NCBI GenBank assembly: GCA_016206275.1 | Contig: JACQRY010000213.1 | Coordinates: 1 to 5,063, forward strand | Length of the DNA: 5,063 bases | Source: Nitrososphaerota archaeon | Lineage (GTDB): Archaea; Thermoproteota; Nitrososphaeria; Nitrososphaerales; JACQRY01 | Reading direction: 5' to 3' | Shown: piece by piece, positions 1-4,997 of the stretch | Numbering within the stretch: position 1 is the first letter of the stretch | How the letters are laid out: every line of letters begins with the position of its first letter | Notes under the pieces: generated by a model | Seen by the model: the letters and a program-made list of their open reading frames with translations, nothing else | Database searches by the model: none | What the model was told of the DNA's origin: nothing | Translations under genes and position numbers: made by a program

Positions 1-308
1 CCCAAGTAGTGTCCTATCATTTCAGGCTTGATCGCGAGGGCCATAAACTCCTTTCCGTTGTGAACTTGAACTGTTACTCCGACCATATAGGGCAGAATCA
101 CCATGTCCCGAGCATGGGTTTTGATAGGCTTCGCAGTCGACTTTTCCTTAGCAGCCCGAATATCTTCAAGTAGTTTCCTTTTCTCGTTTGAAATACTCCT
201 GTTGAGTGAGCGTCTCTGCCTTGAGGGGAGTAATGTAAGGAAGTTTTCTAGGGACAGGCTCTGTAGCTGTTGCAGGCTGTAGCCTCTATACTTGAATTCC
301 CTAACCAT
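1..308 (-). CDS. rps19: Ribosomal protein uS19 (S19), 3' end missing
   Basis: Small-subunit head protein that, with uS13, lies near the A-site tRNA and contacts the large subunit. The visible part is 102 codons read from an ATG at 308; the window ends inside the gene. The N-terminus (MVREFKYRGYSLQQL) and the block LLPSRQRRSL (about residues 26-35) are typical of the archaeal form, which has a longer N-terminus than the bacterial protein. The family core follows: KTHARDMVILPYMVG, then VHNGKEF, then PEMIGHYLG at the edge. About 30 C-terminal residues, including the usual basic tail, should lie beyond position 1. The ATG sits one base after the uL2 stop and has a Shine-Dalgarno-like AGGTGG nine bases upstream, so this is the fifth gene of the operon and probably coupled to uL2. 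I see no damage in the part shown. Confidence 0.97.
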   Translation of the reverse strand, partial: MVREFKYRGYSLQQLQSLSLENFLTLLPSRQRRSLNRSISNEKRKLLEDIRAAKEKSTAKPIKTHARDMVILPYMVGVTVQVHNGKEFMALAIKPEMIGHYL

Positions 309-309
309 C

Positions 310-1050
310 TTACTTACCCACCTGTGTTCTCGCTATTCTCTTTCTACCAGTCTTCCTTGGAGCGATATGGCCTACTTTTCTTCCAGGAGGAGCATTTCTT
401 GATGTTGAAGTAGATTTACCTGGGTGTTGGTGGCGGCCTCCTCCGAACGGATGGTAAACGGTGGTCATGGCAATTCCTCTTACTCTTGGATAGATCTGTC
501 CTTTGGACTTATGTTTCCAAAAGTTGTTGCCTGCCTTTAGAAGGGGTTTTTCGAGTCTTCCTCCGCCGGCGATTCTTCCTACAGTGGCCCTGCAGTTCTT
601 GTTTAGAGTTATGGATTTGCCTGAGGGAAGTCTAATTACTGAGCCTGCCGGGGTGTGAGCAAACAGGATGGCTGACCCTCCTCCAGCTCTGACCAGCTCG
701 CCACCGTCACCATAGAGGCGTTCAATATTGCAAATGGTGCTGCCTTCAGGTATGCTTCCAAGAGGAAGAACATTTCCATGCTGCATCTCAGCTCCTGTTC
801 CAAAGGTGATTGATGATCCTACTTCGAGCCCTTCGATAGCTGGGAGATATCCAATCAAACCATTATCGTATTCTATACGTGCCAAAGGCACGCTTCTCGC
901 TGGCTCATGTAATAGATCTGCAACTCTTCCTGAAGTAGTGCCCTCGTCTTTGAAAAAGGGGTATTTCGCTGGGGAGAATCGTCCCTTGGTTGGAGCCCGA
1001 TACTGCGATCCCGCTTTGCCCCGTCTCTGAATGAGAATTCTTTTACCCAC
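310..1050 (-). CDS. rpl2: Ribosomal protein uL2 (L2)
   Basis: Large-subunit protein needed for subunit association and for the peptidyl transferase centre. At 246 residues it has the usual archaeal length (about 240). The N-terminus GKRILIQRRGKAGSQYRAPT (2-21) is archaeal; the OB-fold/SH3 body includes GNVLPLGSIPEG (92-103) and RAGGGSAILFA (121-131); CRATVGRIAGGG (153-164) precedes the C-terminal rRNA-binding part RGIAMTTVYHPFGGGRHQHPG (191-211). His200 corresponds to E. coli His229, the residue reported as important for peptidyl transfer. The residue before it is Tyr199 (codon 454-456), where the family usually has Asp, and T196-T197 replace the usual N-A or N-P. The start is GTG at 1050, four bases after the uL23 stop; Met-Gly-Lys-Arg is the expected N-terminus, so this start is secure. 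No clear Shine-Dalgarno is present, which suggests coupling to uL23. Confidence 0.98.
   Translation of the reverse strand: MGKRILIQRRGKAGSQYRAPTKGRFSPAKYPFFKDEGTTSGRVADLLHEPARSVPLARIEYDNGLIGYLPAIEGLEVGSSITFGTGAEMQHGNVLPLGSIPEGSTICNIERLYGDGGELVRAGGGSAILFAHTPAGSVIRLPSGKSITLNKNCRATVGRIAGGGRLEKPLLKAGNNFWKHKSKGQIYPRVRGIAMTTVYHPFGGGRHQHPGKSTSTSRNAPPGRKVGHIAPRKTGRKRIARTQVGK
318..323 (-). promoter_or_regulatory. Ribosome binding site of uS19
   Basis: The minus strand reads AGGTGG, one mismatch from AGGAGG, with a 9-base spacer to the ATG at 308. It lies inside the last codons of uL2, so ribosomes finishing uL2 would be placed at the uS19 start. Confidence 0.55.
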
Positions 1051-1054
1051 GGTT

Positions 1055-1321
1055 CTACATCAACCCCAGCTTTGAAGCAACATCTGATGCAGAGCTTTCC
1101 TTCGAGAGCCGTACATAAGCTTTCTTCCCCACTATAGTTTTGGCGGTGTTCACCGAATCAACCTTCACGTTGTAAAGTGTCTCCACAGCCTGTTTCACTG
1201 ATCCCTTGTTGGCATTAACATCCACTATGAAGACCAGCTTGTTCTGCTTTTCAAGCATATCAAAGGTCTTCTCAGTCATATAGGGTCTAACCACAATCTT
1301 TAACGCGTCTTCAGACCGCAA
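1055..1321 (-). CDS. rpl23: Ribosomal protein uL23 (L23), TTG start
   Basis: Large-subunit protein at the polypeptide exit, part of the docking platform for signal recognition particle and other nascent-chain factors. Family marks are RPYMTEKTFDMLEKQNKLVFIVD near the N-terminus, then the helix and strand containing YNVKVDSVNT, the GKKAYVRL strand and the terminal ASDVASKLGL, all typical of archaeal L23. No ATG precedes the conserved core, so a non-ATG start is needed. I chose the TTG at 1321 (88 residues) because an AGGAGG lies 10 bases upstream. An in-frame TTG at 1330 (91 residues) would sit only one base after that AGGAGG, so it is less likely, and a GTG at 1294 would cut into the core. 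With the chosen start the gene overlaps the end of uL4 by 11 bases, which fits translational coupling. Identity is secure; the exact start is not. Confidence 0.95.
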   Translation of the reverse strand: MRSEDALKIVVRPYMTEKTFDMLEKQNKLVFIVDVNANKGSVKQAVETLYNVKVDSVNTAKTIVGKKAYVRLSKESSASDVASKLGLM

Positions 1322-2114
1322 TGGATTCAACCCTCCTTACTAGGCTCGGCGACAATTGATCTAAGGAACTCTTTGACCAAACCGTTAGCCTGCCGATGTG
1401 GTTACCCGGTGCCAAGTGGAGAACGGAAAGGTCTTTTGCTAGGACGCATTCTACTCCAAGAACACCGTCCGCAGCCTTGCTGATACCTCTATTCTTTGCG
1501 ACGACGAGCAGTGGGCCTCGGGGCGTCTTAGTGACTCTTCCTCTAAGAGCCGAGATTCCTGAATTGGTCTTGCGTCCTCTCGATACGCGACTTAGTTCTT
1601 CGGCGAGCCCCAGTTTTACAAGGGCTGAGCGTAGGTCTCTAGCTTTGCTCAACTCCTCAATCTCGTCTGATGCGACTAGAGGACACGAGGTGTTTGTAGT
1701 AAGTCTGTGACCTCGCTTCAATACCAAGTCTCTTTTGGCTGAAGCTGCGATAGCTGATGCTGTCGCAAGAAGTCTTTCTTTCTTGTTGATCCTTTGGTAG
1801 ATATTTTTCTCAGCTCTCGGCGGATGCGGGACCCTTCCACCCACTATGCTGGCCGCTCCCGCTGCTTGACCAGCCCTTGGGTGCCGCTCACCTTTCATCC
1901 TAGGAATTCTGGCTACACCTCTTCCGACTCCCCAAGATTGGGCGCTGGTCTTTTCGCCGGCTTCAGGATCGGTGCCTTGAGGCTGCTTGCTATGTGAACG
2001 TTGGGAAACATATACTCTATGTATTAGGTCTGGTCTAATCGGAGTTGAAAATACAGCTGGGAGAGCTACGTCGCCAGCCTCGGAGCCATCTAGGTTAAAG
2101 ACTGGAACATTCAT
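1311..2114 (-). CDS. rpl4: Ribosomal protein uL4 (L4)
   Basis: Large-subunit protein whose extended loop lines the exit tunnel near its narrowest point. At 267 residues it matches archaeal L4 (about 255-275). The N-terminus VPVFNLDG is the family opening. The tunnel loop is QGTDPEAGEKTSAQSWGVGRG (46-66), then RMKGERHPRAGQAAGAASIVGGRVPHPPRAEK (72-103), the part most shared with eukaryotic L4. INKKERLLATASAIAASAKRDLVLKRGH (109-136) begins the globular domain, and LHLAPGNHIGRLTVWSKSSL (232-251) is the C-terminal signature, with Asn238 where Gly is common. The ATG at 2114 is one base after the uL3 stop. The nearest GGAG is 12 bases upstream, longer than ideal, so re-initiation after uL3 is likely. 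Bacterial L4 can autoregulate its operon; I see no evidence for or against that here. Confidence 0.98.
   Translation of the reverse strand: MNVPVFNLDGSEAGDVALPAVFSTPIRPDLIHRVYVSQRSHSKQPQGTDPEAGEKTSAQSWGVGRGVARIPRMKGERHPRAGQAAGAASIVGGRVPHPPRAEKNIYQRINKKERLLATASAIAASAKRDLVLKRGHRLTTNTSCPLVASDEIEELSKARDLRSALVKLGLAEELSRVSRGRKTNSGISALRGRVTKTPRGPLLVVAKNRGISKAADGVLGVECVLAKDLSVLHLAPGNHIGRLTVWSKSSLDQLSPSLVRRVESIAV
1332..1337 (-). promoter_or_regulatory. Ribosome binding site of uL23
   Basis: A perfect AGGAGG on the minus strand inside the last codons of uL4. It is the strongest Shine-Dalgarno in the operon. It lies 10 bases from the TTG at 1321 and one base from the TTG at 1330, and so decides between the two possible uL23 starts. 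Confidence 0.65.
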
Positions 2115-2115
2115 T

Positions 2116-3123
2116 TCATGTCAGTGCTCCTACTGTGCTGACCTCAAGTATTTTGGGAGTCTGGATCTTGACTGAAGCTTTTCTTATCGGCATTCTGAGT
2201 CGGATGGGCCTCTTTGCTGGACCAGGTACTGAGCCTCTCAAAACAATGTAGTCTCCATCCACTATTCCGTAGTGGTCAAATCCTCCTTTGGGGGTAACAG
2301 GTTGCTCCTTTGCGCTTCCTACTGCAAGGACTTTCTTGTTGAACTCGGTTCGATGGTGGAAACCCATCTGACCTGCTCTTGGAACCGTGTATTTTACCGC
2401 AGCGGGATGCCAGGGACCTATAACTGCCACGGCGCGTACGCTTTTACGTGACTTCGCCTGTTTTGTTTTTACTCCGAATCGAGTAATAGGGCCTTCGAAT
2501 CCTTTGCCTTTGCTTACGCCTGCAACATCCAGATACATGCCGGGCTTTACGAAATCTGACACGGGGACTTTCTTTCCTAGGGTTGAGATGATATATTCCA
2601 GCTGGGTTTTCTTGTCTCCTCCCCCAACTCCGACTTCAAAGATAATGGGGGTTTTCTGTAGAAGATGAGCATCTCTGGGAGAAACATAGGCGTGGATCGA
2701 GAAACGAGCTATTCTATCCAAGTTAGCTTCGATCTTCTTTACTGCCTCTTCGACTGGCTTCGGATTGATTGTGATCTTTCTAGCTGTTTCTTTTGGCAGA
2801 TCTTTAATGTAGGCGTCGATCAGGCTTTGGAGCCCTGTTTGTGTTTTGACGTATGCTCTGAACCCGCATACTAGGATAGGTGGAGTTGCTATGATTGTTG
2901 CATGGTTGAATAAGGGTTTGCCGTAGTTCGGTGTCTTCTCTCTGTCGTCAACGGTAATGACGTGCAGAGAACCTGCTTTGAAGCCTGCGTGTCCCAGTAA
3001 GACAGGTCTGTCGGCTTCAACTTTGGGCCAGTTTCGGAACCAAGGTACGGGGCTCGCTGCCCTGCCTCTCGGTCTGTAGGCTAGAGAGCCTCTCCTAGGT
3101 GCATTGTACTTTCGATGACCCAT
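2116..3123 (-). CDS. rpl3: Ribosomal protein uL3 (L3)
   Basis: Large-subunit assembly-initiating protein with an extension reaching towards the peptidyl transferase centre. It has 335 residues, the normal archaeal/eukaryotic length and much longer than bacterial L3. The N-terminus MGHRKYNAPRRGSLAYRPRGRA is the archaeal/eukaryotic form. PGMYLDVAGVSKGKGFEGPITRFGVK (194-219) is the barrel signature. The reaching loop contains GPWHPAAVKYTVPRAGQMGFHHRTEFNKKV (236-265), with Trp238 and the His256-His257 pair. The C-terminal barrel ends with LRGSVPGPAKRPIRLRMPIR (295-314). The start is the ATG at 3123, matching the conserved MGHRK. It is the first gene of the operon, with a TATA box about 40 bases upstream and no good Shine-Dalgarno, so the mRNA leader is probably short (about 15-20 nt). 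Confidence 0.98.
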   Translation of the reverse strand: MGHRKYNAPRRGSLAYRPRGRAASPVPWFRNWPKVEADRPVLLGHAGFKAGSLHVITVDDREKTPNYGKPLFNHATIIATPPILVCGFRAYVKTQTGLQSLIDAYIKDLPKETARKITINPKPVEEAVKKIEANLDRIARFSIHAYVSPRDAHLLQKTPIIFEVGVGGGDKKTQLEYIISTLGKKVPVSDFVKPGMYLDVAGVSKGKGFEGPITRFGVKTKQAKSRKSVRAVAVIGPWHPAAVKYTVPRAGQMGFHHRTEFNKKVLAVGSAKEQPVTPKGGFDHYGIVDGDYIVLRGSVPGPAKRPIRLRMPIRKASVKIQTPKILEVSTVGALT

Positions 3124-3160
3124 CGTTAACCAGCTGCTTTCAACGGCGATCTGTTGACCG

Positions 3161-3170
3161 CTTTTAAATC
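3161..3170 (-). promoter_or_regulatory. TATA box of the uL3-uL4-uL23-uL2-uS19 operon
   Basis: The minus strand reads GATTTAAAAG preceded by purine-rich CAAA, a good archaeal TATA/BRE pair. Transcription would be expected to start about 25-28 nt downstream, near 3138-3141, giving a leader of roughly 15-18 nt before the uL3 ATG. Its TTTAAA core is symmetric, so the same box could also fire to the right, towards the small plus-strand ORF at 3221. It is inferred from sequence and spacing only. Confidence 0.65.
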
Positions 3171-3266
3171 TTTGCTGATTAGTGATTGATGGTTTGTTGT
3201 ATGATAGGGGAGGATGGTGAGTGAATATGACAATTACAGATTGTCTTGTCGCTATAATTGGGCCTG

Positions 3267-3290
3267 AAATACTTTCGCGAACAAGTATTT
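3267..3290. other. 8-bp stem-loop between the methyltransferase and uL3
   Basis: AAATACTT (3267-3274) pairs perfectly with AAGTATTT (3283-3290) across an 8-base loop TCGCGAAC; a smaller palindrome TTCGCGAA sits in the middle. It lies about 30 bases past the methyltransferase stop on the minus strand. It could be a 3'-end structure of that transcript or a protein-binding site. There is no long T-run on the minus strand beyond it, so I do not call it a terminator. A short T-run (TTTT at 3288-3291) exists on the plus strand. Confidence 0.45.
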
Positions 3291-3321
3291 TCTGAGTCGG
3301 TCGTCAACAGAAGACGATGGA

Positions 3322-4179
3322 TCATGGGGCTTTTGTTTTTGATAGCTGGGAGGCGACGTTTAGTATGGCCAGTGATCCTAGTAGGGCTTCCTCTACTCTG
3401 ATTGTTGCCGTGCCTTGTCTTGGAAAAGTGTTTAGAGTCATGAACTGTTTAGCTTGGGGTTCGATGTGTTCTTCTTGCATGATTTCGAAGATGCCTTTCC
3501 TAGTTGAACCGAGAACTAGTAATATCGTGGGTGCTGGAGTGAGGGTTTTGAGAAGGGTAGACCACATCGAAGCGATGCTCTGCCCTTTTCTCGAGGTTAG
3601 GATGACCATATTGGGTTTGGTTTCTTTAAGGAGAGATGTAATGGATGCTGTTGTAAATACTTTGTAACCCCAGTATTGTGGAGGCAAATCGTCGGAGACC
3701 TTGCATTGCAGTGTTGAGAGTGTTGAAGTGATTTGTACGGTTACTCTTTCGCCTTCTTTGGCTCTTCCTTGAAATGGGAGTGGAGATGGTAGGCCTACGT
3801 CTATTCGGAGCCCGTTTTTGGTAGATAATACTATGCCCTGTCTGTAATCCCCTGTTTTGACTGCTTCTGGTTTGATGGGGACTGTGTGAGCGGGGGTTCT
3901 GAGAGGTGGGAGGAGTCCTGCGTAAGTGAACTCTTTTTTCATTGGGTAGAGTCTTTTCCTTAGGTATTGGGGAGTGTCTAGGTATTCTAGGAGTTCGTGT
4001 ATTAGTTTGGAGTCTTGTGGCTGCGCATTGTGAAGATGATGATATAGGTAGATTTGTGTGACGTTGAATATGGCTGCGGTTCTTGCGATCGTTCCGATTT
4101 TGACGGTTTTTTCTCTTAGGCTTGGTGTGTCAGCTAGGATGCTGTCGGGAATGGCTATCCAATACTCGCAGGTGGACAC
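3322..4179 (-). CDS. SPOUT-family RNA methyltransferase (COG2106, MTH1/SPOUT1 type)
   Basis: Probable S-adenosylmethionine-dependent RNA methyltransferase; the family is often named putative RNA uridine-N3 methyltransferase, but its archaeal substrate is not something the sequence shows. Its 285 residues fit the family. The first half of the knotted fold has FNVTQIYLY (38-46), LEYLDTPQYLRKRLYPM (64-80) and AGLLPPLRTPAH (87-98). A beta-rich insert, an OB-like domain in the MTH1 structure, spans about 105-165. DLPPQYWGYKV (164-174) leads back into the fold. The cofactor-binding trefoil knot is LVLGSTRKGI (221-230) plus LNTFPRQGTATIRVEEALLGSLAILN (249-274). Start is GTG at 4179, with a TATA box centred about 28 nt upstream, so the mRNA is probably leaderless. 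Lying directly upstream of uL3 matches the MTH1-uL3 arrangement known in other archaea and suggests a role in rRNA modification or ribosome assembly. Confidence 0.93.
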   Translation of the reverse strand: MSTCEYWIAIPDSILADTPSLREKTVKIGTIARTAAIFNVTQIYLYHHLHNAQPQDSKLIHELLEYLDTPQYLRKRLYPMKKEFTYAGLLPPLRTPAHTVPIKPEAVKTGDYRQGIVLSTKNGLRIDVGLPSPLPFQGRAKEGERVTVQITSTLSTLQCKVSDDLPPQYWGYKVFTTASITSLLKETKPNMVILTSRKGQSIASMWSTLLKTLTPAPTILLVLGSTRKGIFEIMQEEHIEPQAKQFMTLNTFPRQGTATIRVEEALLGSLAILNVASQLSKTKAP

Positions 4180-4194
4180 AGGCTTTGGGACTTG

Positions 4195-4234
4195 TATGGA
4201 TTGATTTAAGCCTGAACAGAATTTATGGATTGAT
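4195..4234. repeat. 11-nt direct repeat around the methyltransferase promoter
   Basis: TATGGATTGAT occurs exactly at 4195-4205 and again at 4224-4234, offset by 29 bases. On the minus strand one copy lies upstream of the TATA box and the other overlaps its downstream edge, the layout of a two-site operator. It could also be chance or a small duplication. Confidence 0.5.
4203..4212 (-). promoter_or_regulatory. Probable TATA box of the methyltransferase gene
   Basis: The minus strand reads GGCTTAAATC. Its centre is about 28 nt before the GTG at 4179, so the predicted start of transcription falls at or within a few bases of the start codon, the spacing of a leaderless archaeal gene. The preceding BRE region is not strongly purine-rich. 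Confidence 0.5.
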
Positions 4235-4308
4235 GTCGTTACAGATCTTATGAAAATGGTTTCACAGTGTGTATAGGGGGTGTCTCTCCCTCTTCTTCCG
4301 CCAGCAGT

Positions 4309-4323
4309 CTCACTATTCGTGAG
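4309..4323. other. Small stem-loop in the divergent intergenic region
   Basis: CTCAC (4309-4313) and GTGAG (4319-4323) pair across the 5-base loop TATTC. It lies between the two divergent promoters and upstream of both predicted transcription starts, so it is unlikely to be in either mRNA. It may be a weak protein-binding site or chance. Confidence 0.25.
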
Positions 4324-4349
4324 GGTTGCAGGAACATGGCTTGGAAACC

Positions 4350-4357
4350 ATTAAAAG
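4350..4357 (+). promoter_or_regulatory. TATA box of the PDCD5-like gene
   Basis: ATTAAAAG, preceded by GGAAACC, lies with its centre about 32 nt before the ATG at 4386. The expected transcription start near 4379-4381 would leave a leader of only 5-7 nt and no room for a Shine-Dalgarno. Confidence 0.6.
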
Positions 4358-4364
4358 ATCGCTC

Positions 4365-4378
4365 GAAGAGGCCTCTTC
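4365..4378. other. Perfect 14-bp palindrome over the PDCD5-gene start region
   Basis: GAAGAGGCCTCTTC is fully self-complementary. It lies between the TATA box and the predicted transcription start of the PDCD5-like gene, where a bound dimer would block RNA polymerase. An operator is the simplest reading; the regulator is unknown. Confidence 0.5.
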
Positions 4379-4385
4379 TTAGCGT

Positions 4386-4775
4386 ATGGCGAGCGATAGA
4401 GAACTAGACCTTCTCACCCGTAGGAAGATGATGGAGCTTAGGAAGAAGCTTGCCCATGAACAGGCTAAGGAGAAGGGGAAGGATAAGCGGATGGAGAAGA
4501 CGGACAGAGAGATCTTGGTAGCGCGTTTAGTGGATAGAGGGATTGAGGTGCTTGAAATCGCGGAGACGTACTATCCGAAGGAAACGCAAATCATTGTTGG
4601 GAAACTTGCCTCGCTGATCAAGGATCGTACGTTCACCGGCTATATTAGAGGTGGGGAGCTTTTGTCGCTCTTCAGAAACCTGGGGCTCAACGTTAGAGTA
4701 GAAACTAAGATAGCGGTTGAAGATAGCGGTAAACTGGTCTCTCTGCAAGACAAGCTGAAATCTACTCGAGAATAA
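4386..4775 (+). CDS. PDCD5/TFAR19-family protein (archaeal DNA-binding protein, COG2118)
   Basis: Small helical protein, 129 residues, of the family shared by archaea and eukaryotes. Archaeal members are described as DNA-binding; human PDCD5 is linked to apoptosis and chaperonin binding. The cellular role in archaea is not settled. The N-terminal helix DRELDLLTRRKMMELRKKLAHEQAKEKGKDKR (4-35) is long and highly charged. The three-helix core follows: REILVARLVDRGIEVLEIAE (41-60), the turn TYYPKETQIIVGKLASLIKDRTF (61-83, family pattern hydrophobic-x-x-K/P-E-K/T), and RGGELLSLFRNLG (88-100), ending with the basic strand NVRVETKI (102-109). An in-frame TAG lies two codons before the ATG at 4386, so no longer start is possible. 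The gene looks monocistronic: TATA box upstream, no gene within 288 bases downstream. It is divergent from the methyltransferase, and not in the S19e-PDCD5-L39e-L31e cluster where many archaea keep it. Confidence 0.9.
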   Translation: MASDRELDLLTRRKMMELRKKLAHEQAKEKGKDKRMEKTDREILVARLVDRGIEVLEIAETYYPKETQIIVGKLASLIKDRTFTGYIRGGELLSLFRNLGLNVRVETKIAVEDSGKLVSLQDKLKSTRE

Positions 4776-4863
4776 CTCTTCTATCTGACTGTAACCGCCG
4801 TTTACCTATAGCTCAGGCCCGTTCTGATGACTTTTGGTGCCTGCGCCGGTGTGTGGGGTGTAG

Positions 4864-4873
4864 GCCTATAGGC
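4864..4873. other. 10-bp palindrome next to a TATA box
   Basis: GCCTATAGGC is self-complementary and ends one base before the TATA-like ATATAAAG at 4875. A related CCTATAG lies at 4805-4811 and could also pair with 4866-4872. Position fits an operator or activator site for the downstream promoter. Confidence 0.4.
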
Positions 4874-4874
4874 A

Positions 4875-4882
4875 ATATAAAG
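4875..4882 (+). promoter_or_regulatory. Candidate TATA box P1 in the right intergenic region
   Basis: ATATAAAG is a good archaeal TATA box. A start about 26 nt downstream falls near 4905, just before the hairpin at 4911, the Shine-Dalgarno at 4938-4944 and the ATG at 4953. Confidence 0.45.
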
Positions 4883-4910
4883 ACGGTTGAGAATTATTGG
4901 AACCGAAGGA

Positions 4911-4940
4911 TCCCCTAATACCCCCCACGGGTATTGGGGA
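4911..4940 (+). other. Strong 12-bp hairpin running into a Shine-Dalgarno
   Basis: The left arm, TCCCC-T-AATACCC (4911-4923), pairs with GGGTATTGGGGA (4929-4940) with a single bulged T at 4916 and loop CCCAC. The 3' arm shares G4938, G4939 and A4940 with a GGAGG ribosome binding site (4938-4942), so folding would partly hide it. It would be near the 5' end of a transcript from the TATA box at 4875. It could instead be part of an unrecognised small RNA. Confidence 0.6.
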
Positions 4941-4949
4941 GGAGACACT

Positions 4950-4964
4950 CCGATGAATTATCGG
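4950..4964 (+). other. 5-bp stem-loop containing an ATG
   Basis: CCGAT (4950-4954) pairs with ATCGG (4960-4964) over loop GAATT. The ATG at 4953 lies across stem and loop. CC at 4950-4951 could alternatively join CTCC (4948-4951) pairing with GGAG (4941-4944) over an ACA triloop, so the two folds exclude each other. Confidence 0.4.
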
Positions 4965-4997
4965 GACTTTCAGGTTTACTTAGTCAAGAGACCTTAA
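4953..4997 (+). CDS. Possible 14-codon leader peptide
   Basis: ATG to TAA encodes MNYRDFQVYLVKRP. GGGGAGGAG ends 8 bases before the ATG, a good Shine-Dalgarno at good spacing, and a TATA box sits about 75 bases upstream. The peptide resembles no family I know and shows no run of a single amino acid that would suggest classical attenuation. It may be a leader ORF, the remnant of a lost gene, or chance; at 14 codons the sequence cannot settle it. Confidence 0.2.
   Translation: MNYRDFQVYLVKRP

Noticed and set aside
728..1710. Plus-strand open frames opposite uL2 and uL4 (728-1030, 1396-1710)
   Set aside because: They lie antisense to clearly conserved ribosomal genes, and their translations are low-complexity and match no family I know.
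1794..2874. Plus-strand open frames opposite uL4 and uL3 (1794-1997, 1987-2175, 2387-2668, 2665-2874)
   Set aside because: They are shadows of well-conserved coding sequence on the other strand, with no promoter or ribosome binding site of note.
3317..3667. Plus-strand 116-codon frame opposite the methyltransferase
   Set aside because: The minus-strand protein carries all SPOUT motifs over this span, including the knot; the antisense translation resembles nothing.
4336..4407. ATG at 4336 as an upstream start for the PDCD5-like gene
   Set aside because: It is out of frame with the gene and lies upstream of the TATA box; an in-frame TAG at 4380 closes the real frame just before 4386.
4527..4748. 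Minus-strand 73-codon frame opposite the PDCD5-like gene
   Set aside because: The plus-strand protein matches the PDCD5 core here; the reverse frame is incidental.
4805..4872. tRNA gene suggested by TAGCTCAGG at 4809
   Set aside because: It resembles a D-arm, but there is no GTTCRA T-arm motif, no anticodon stem and no 7-bp acceptor at the right spacing.
4911..4940. Hairpin at 4911-4940 as a terminator of the PDCD5-like gene
   Set aside because: It is not followed by a T-run, lies 136 bases past the stop and comes after a TATA box, so a leader structure fits better.
4824..4980. Box C/D sRNA suggested by TGATGA at 4825 and CTGA on the minus strand near 4974
   Set aside because: No matching C and D boxes on one strand at normal spacing and no terminal stem; the motifs are on opposite strands.
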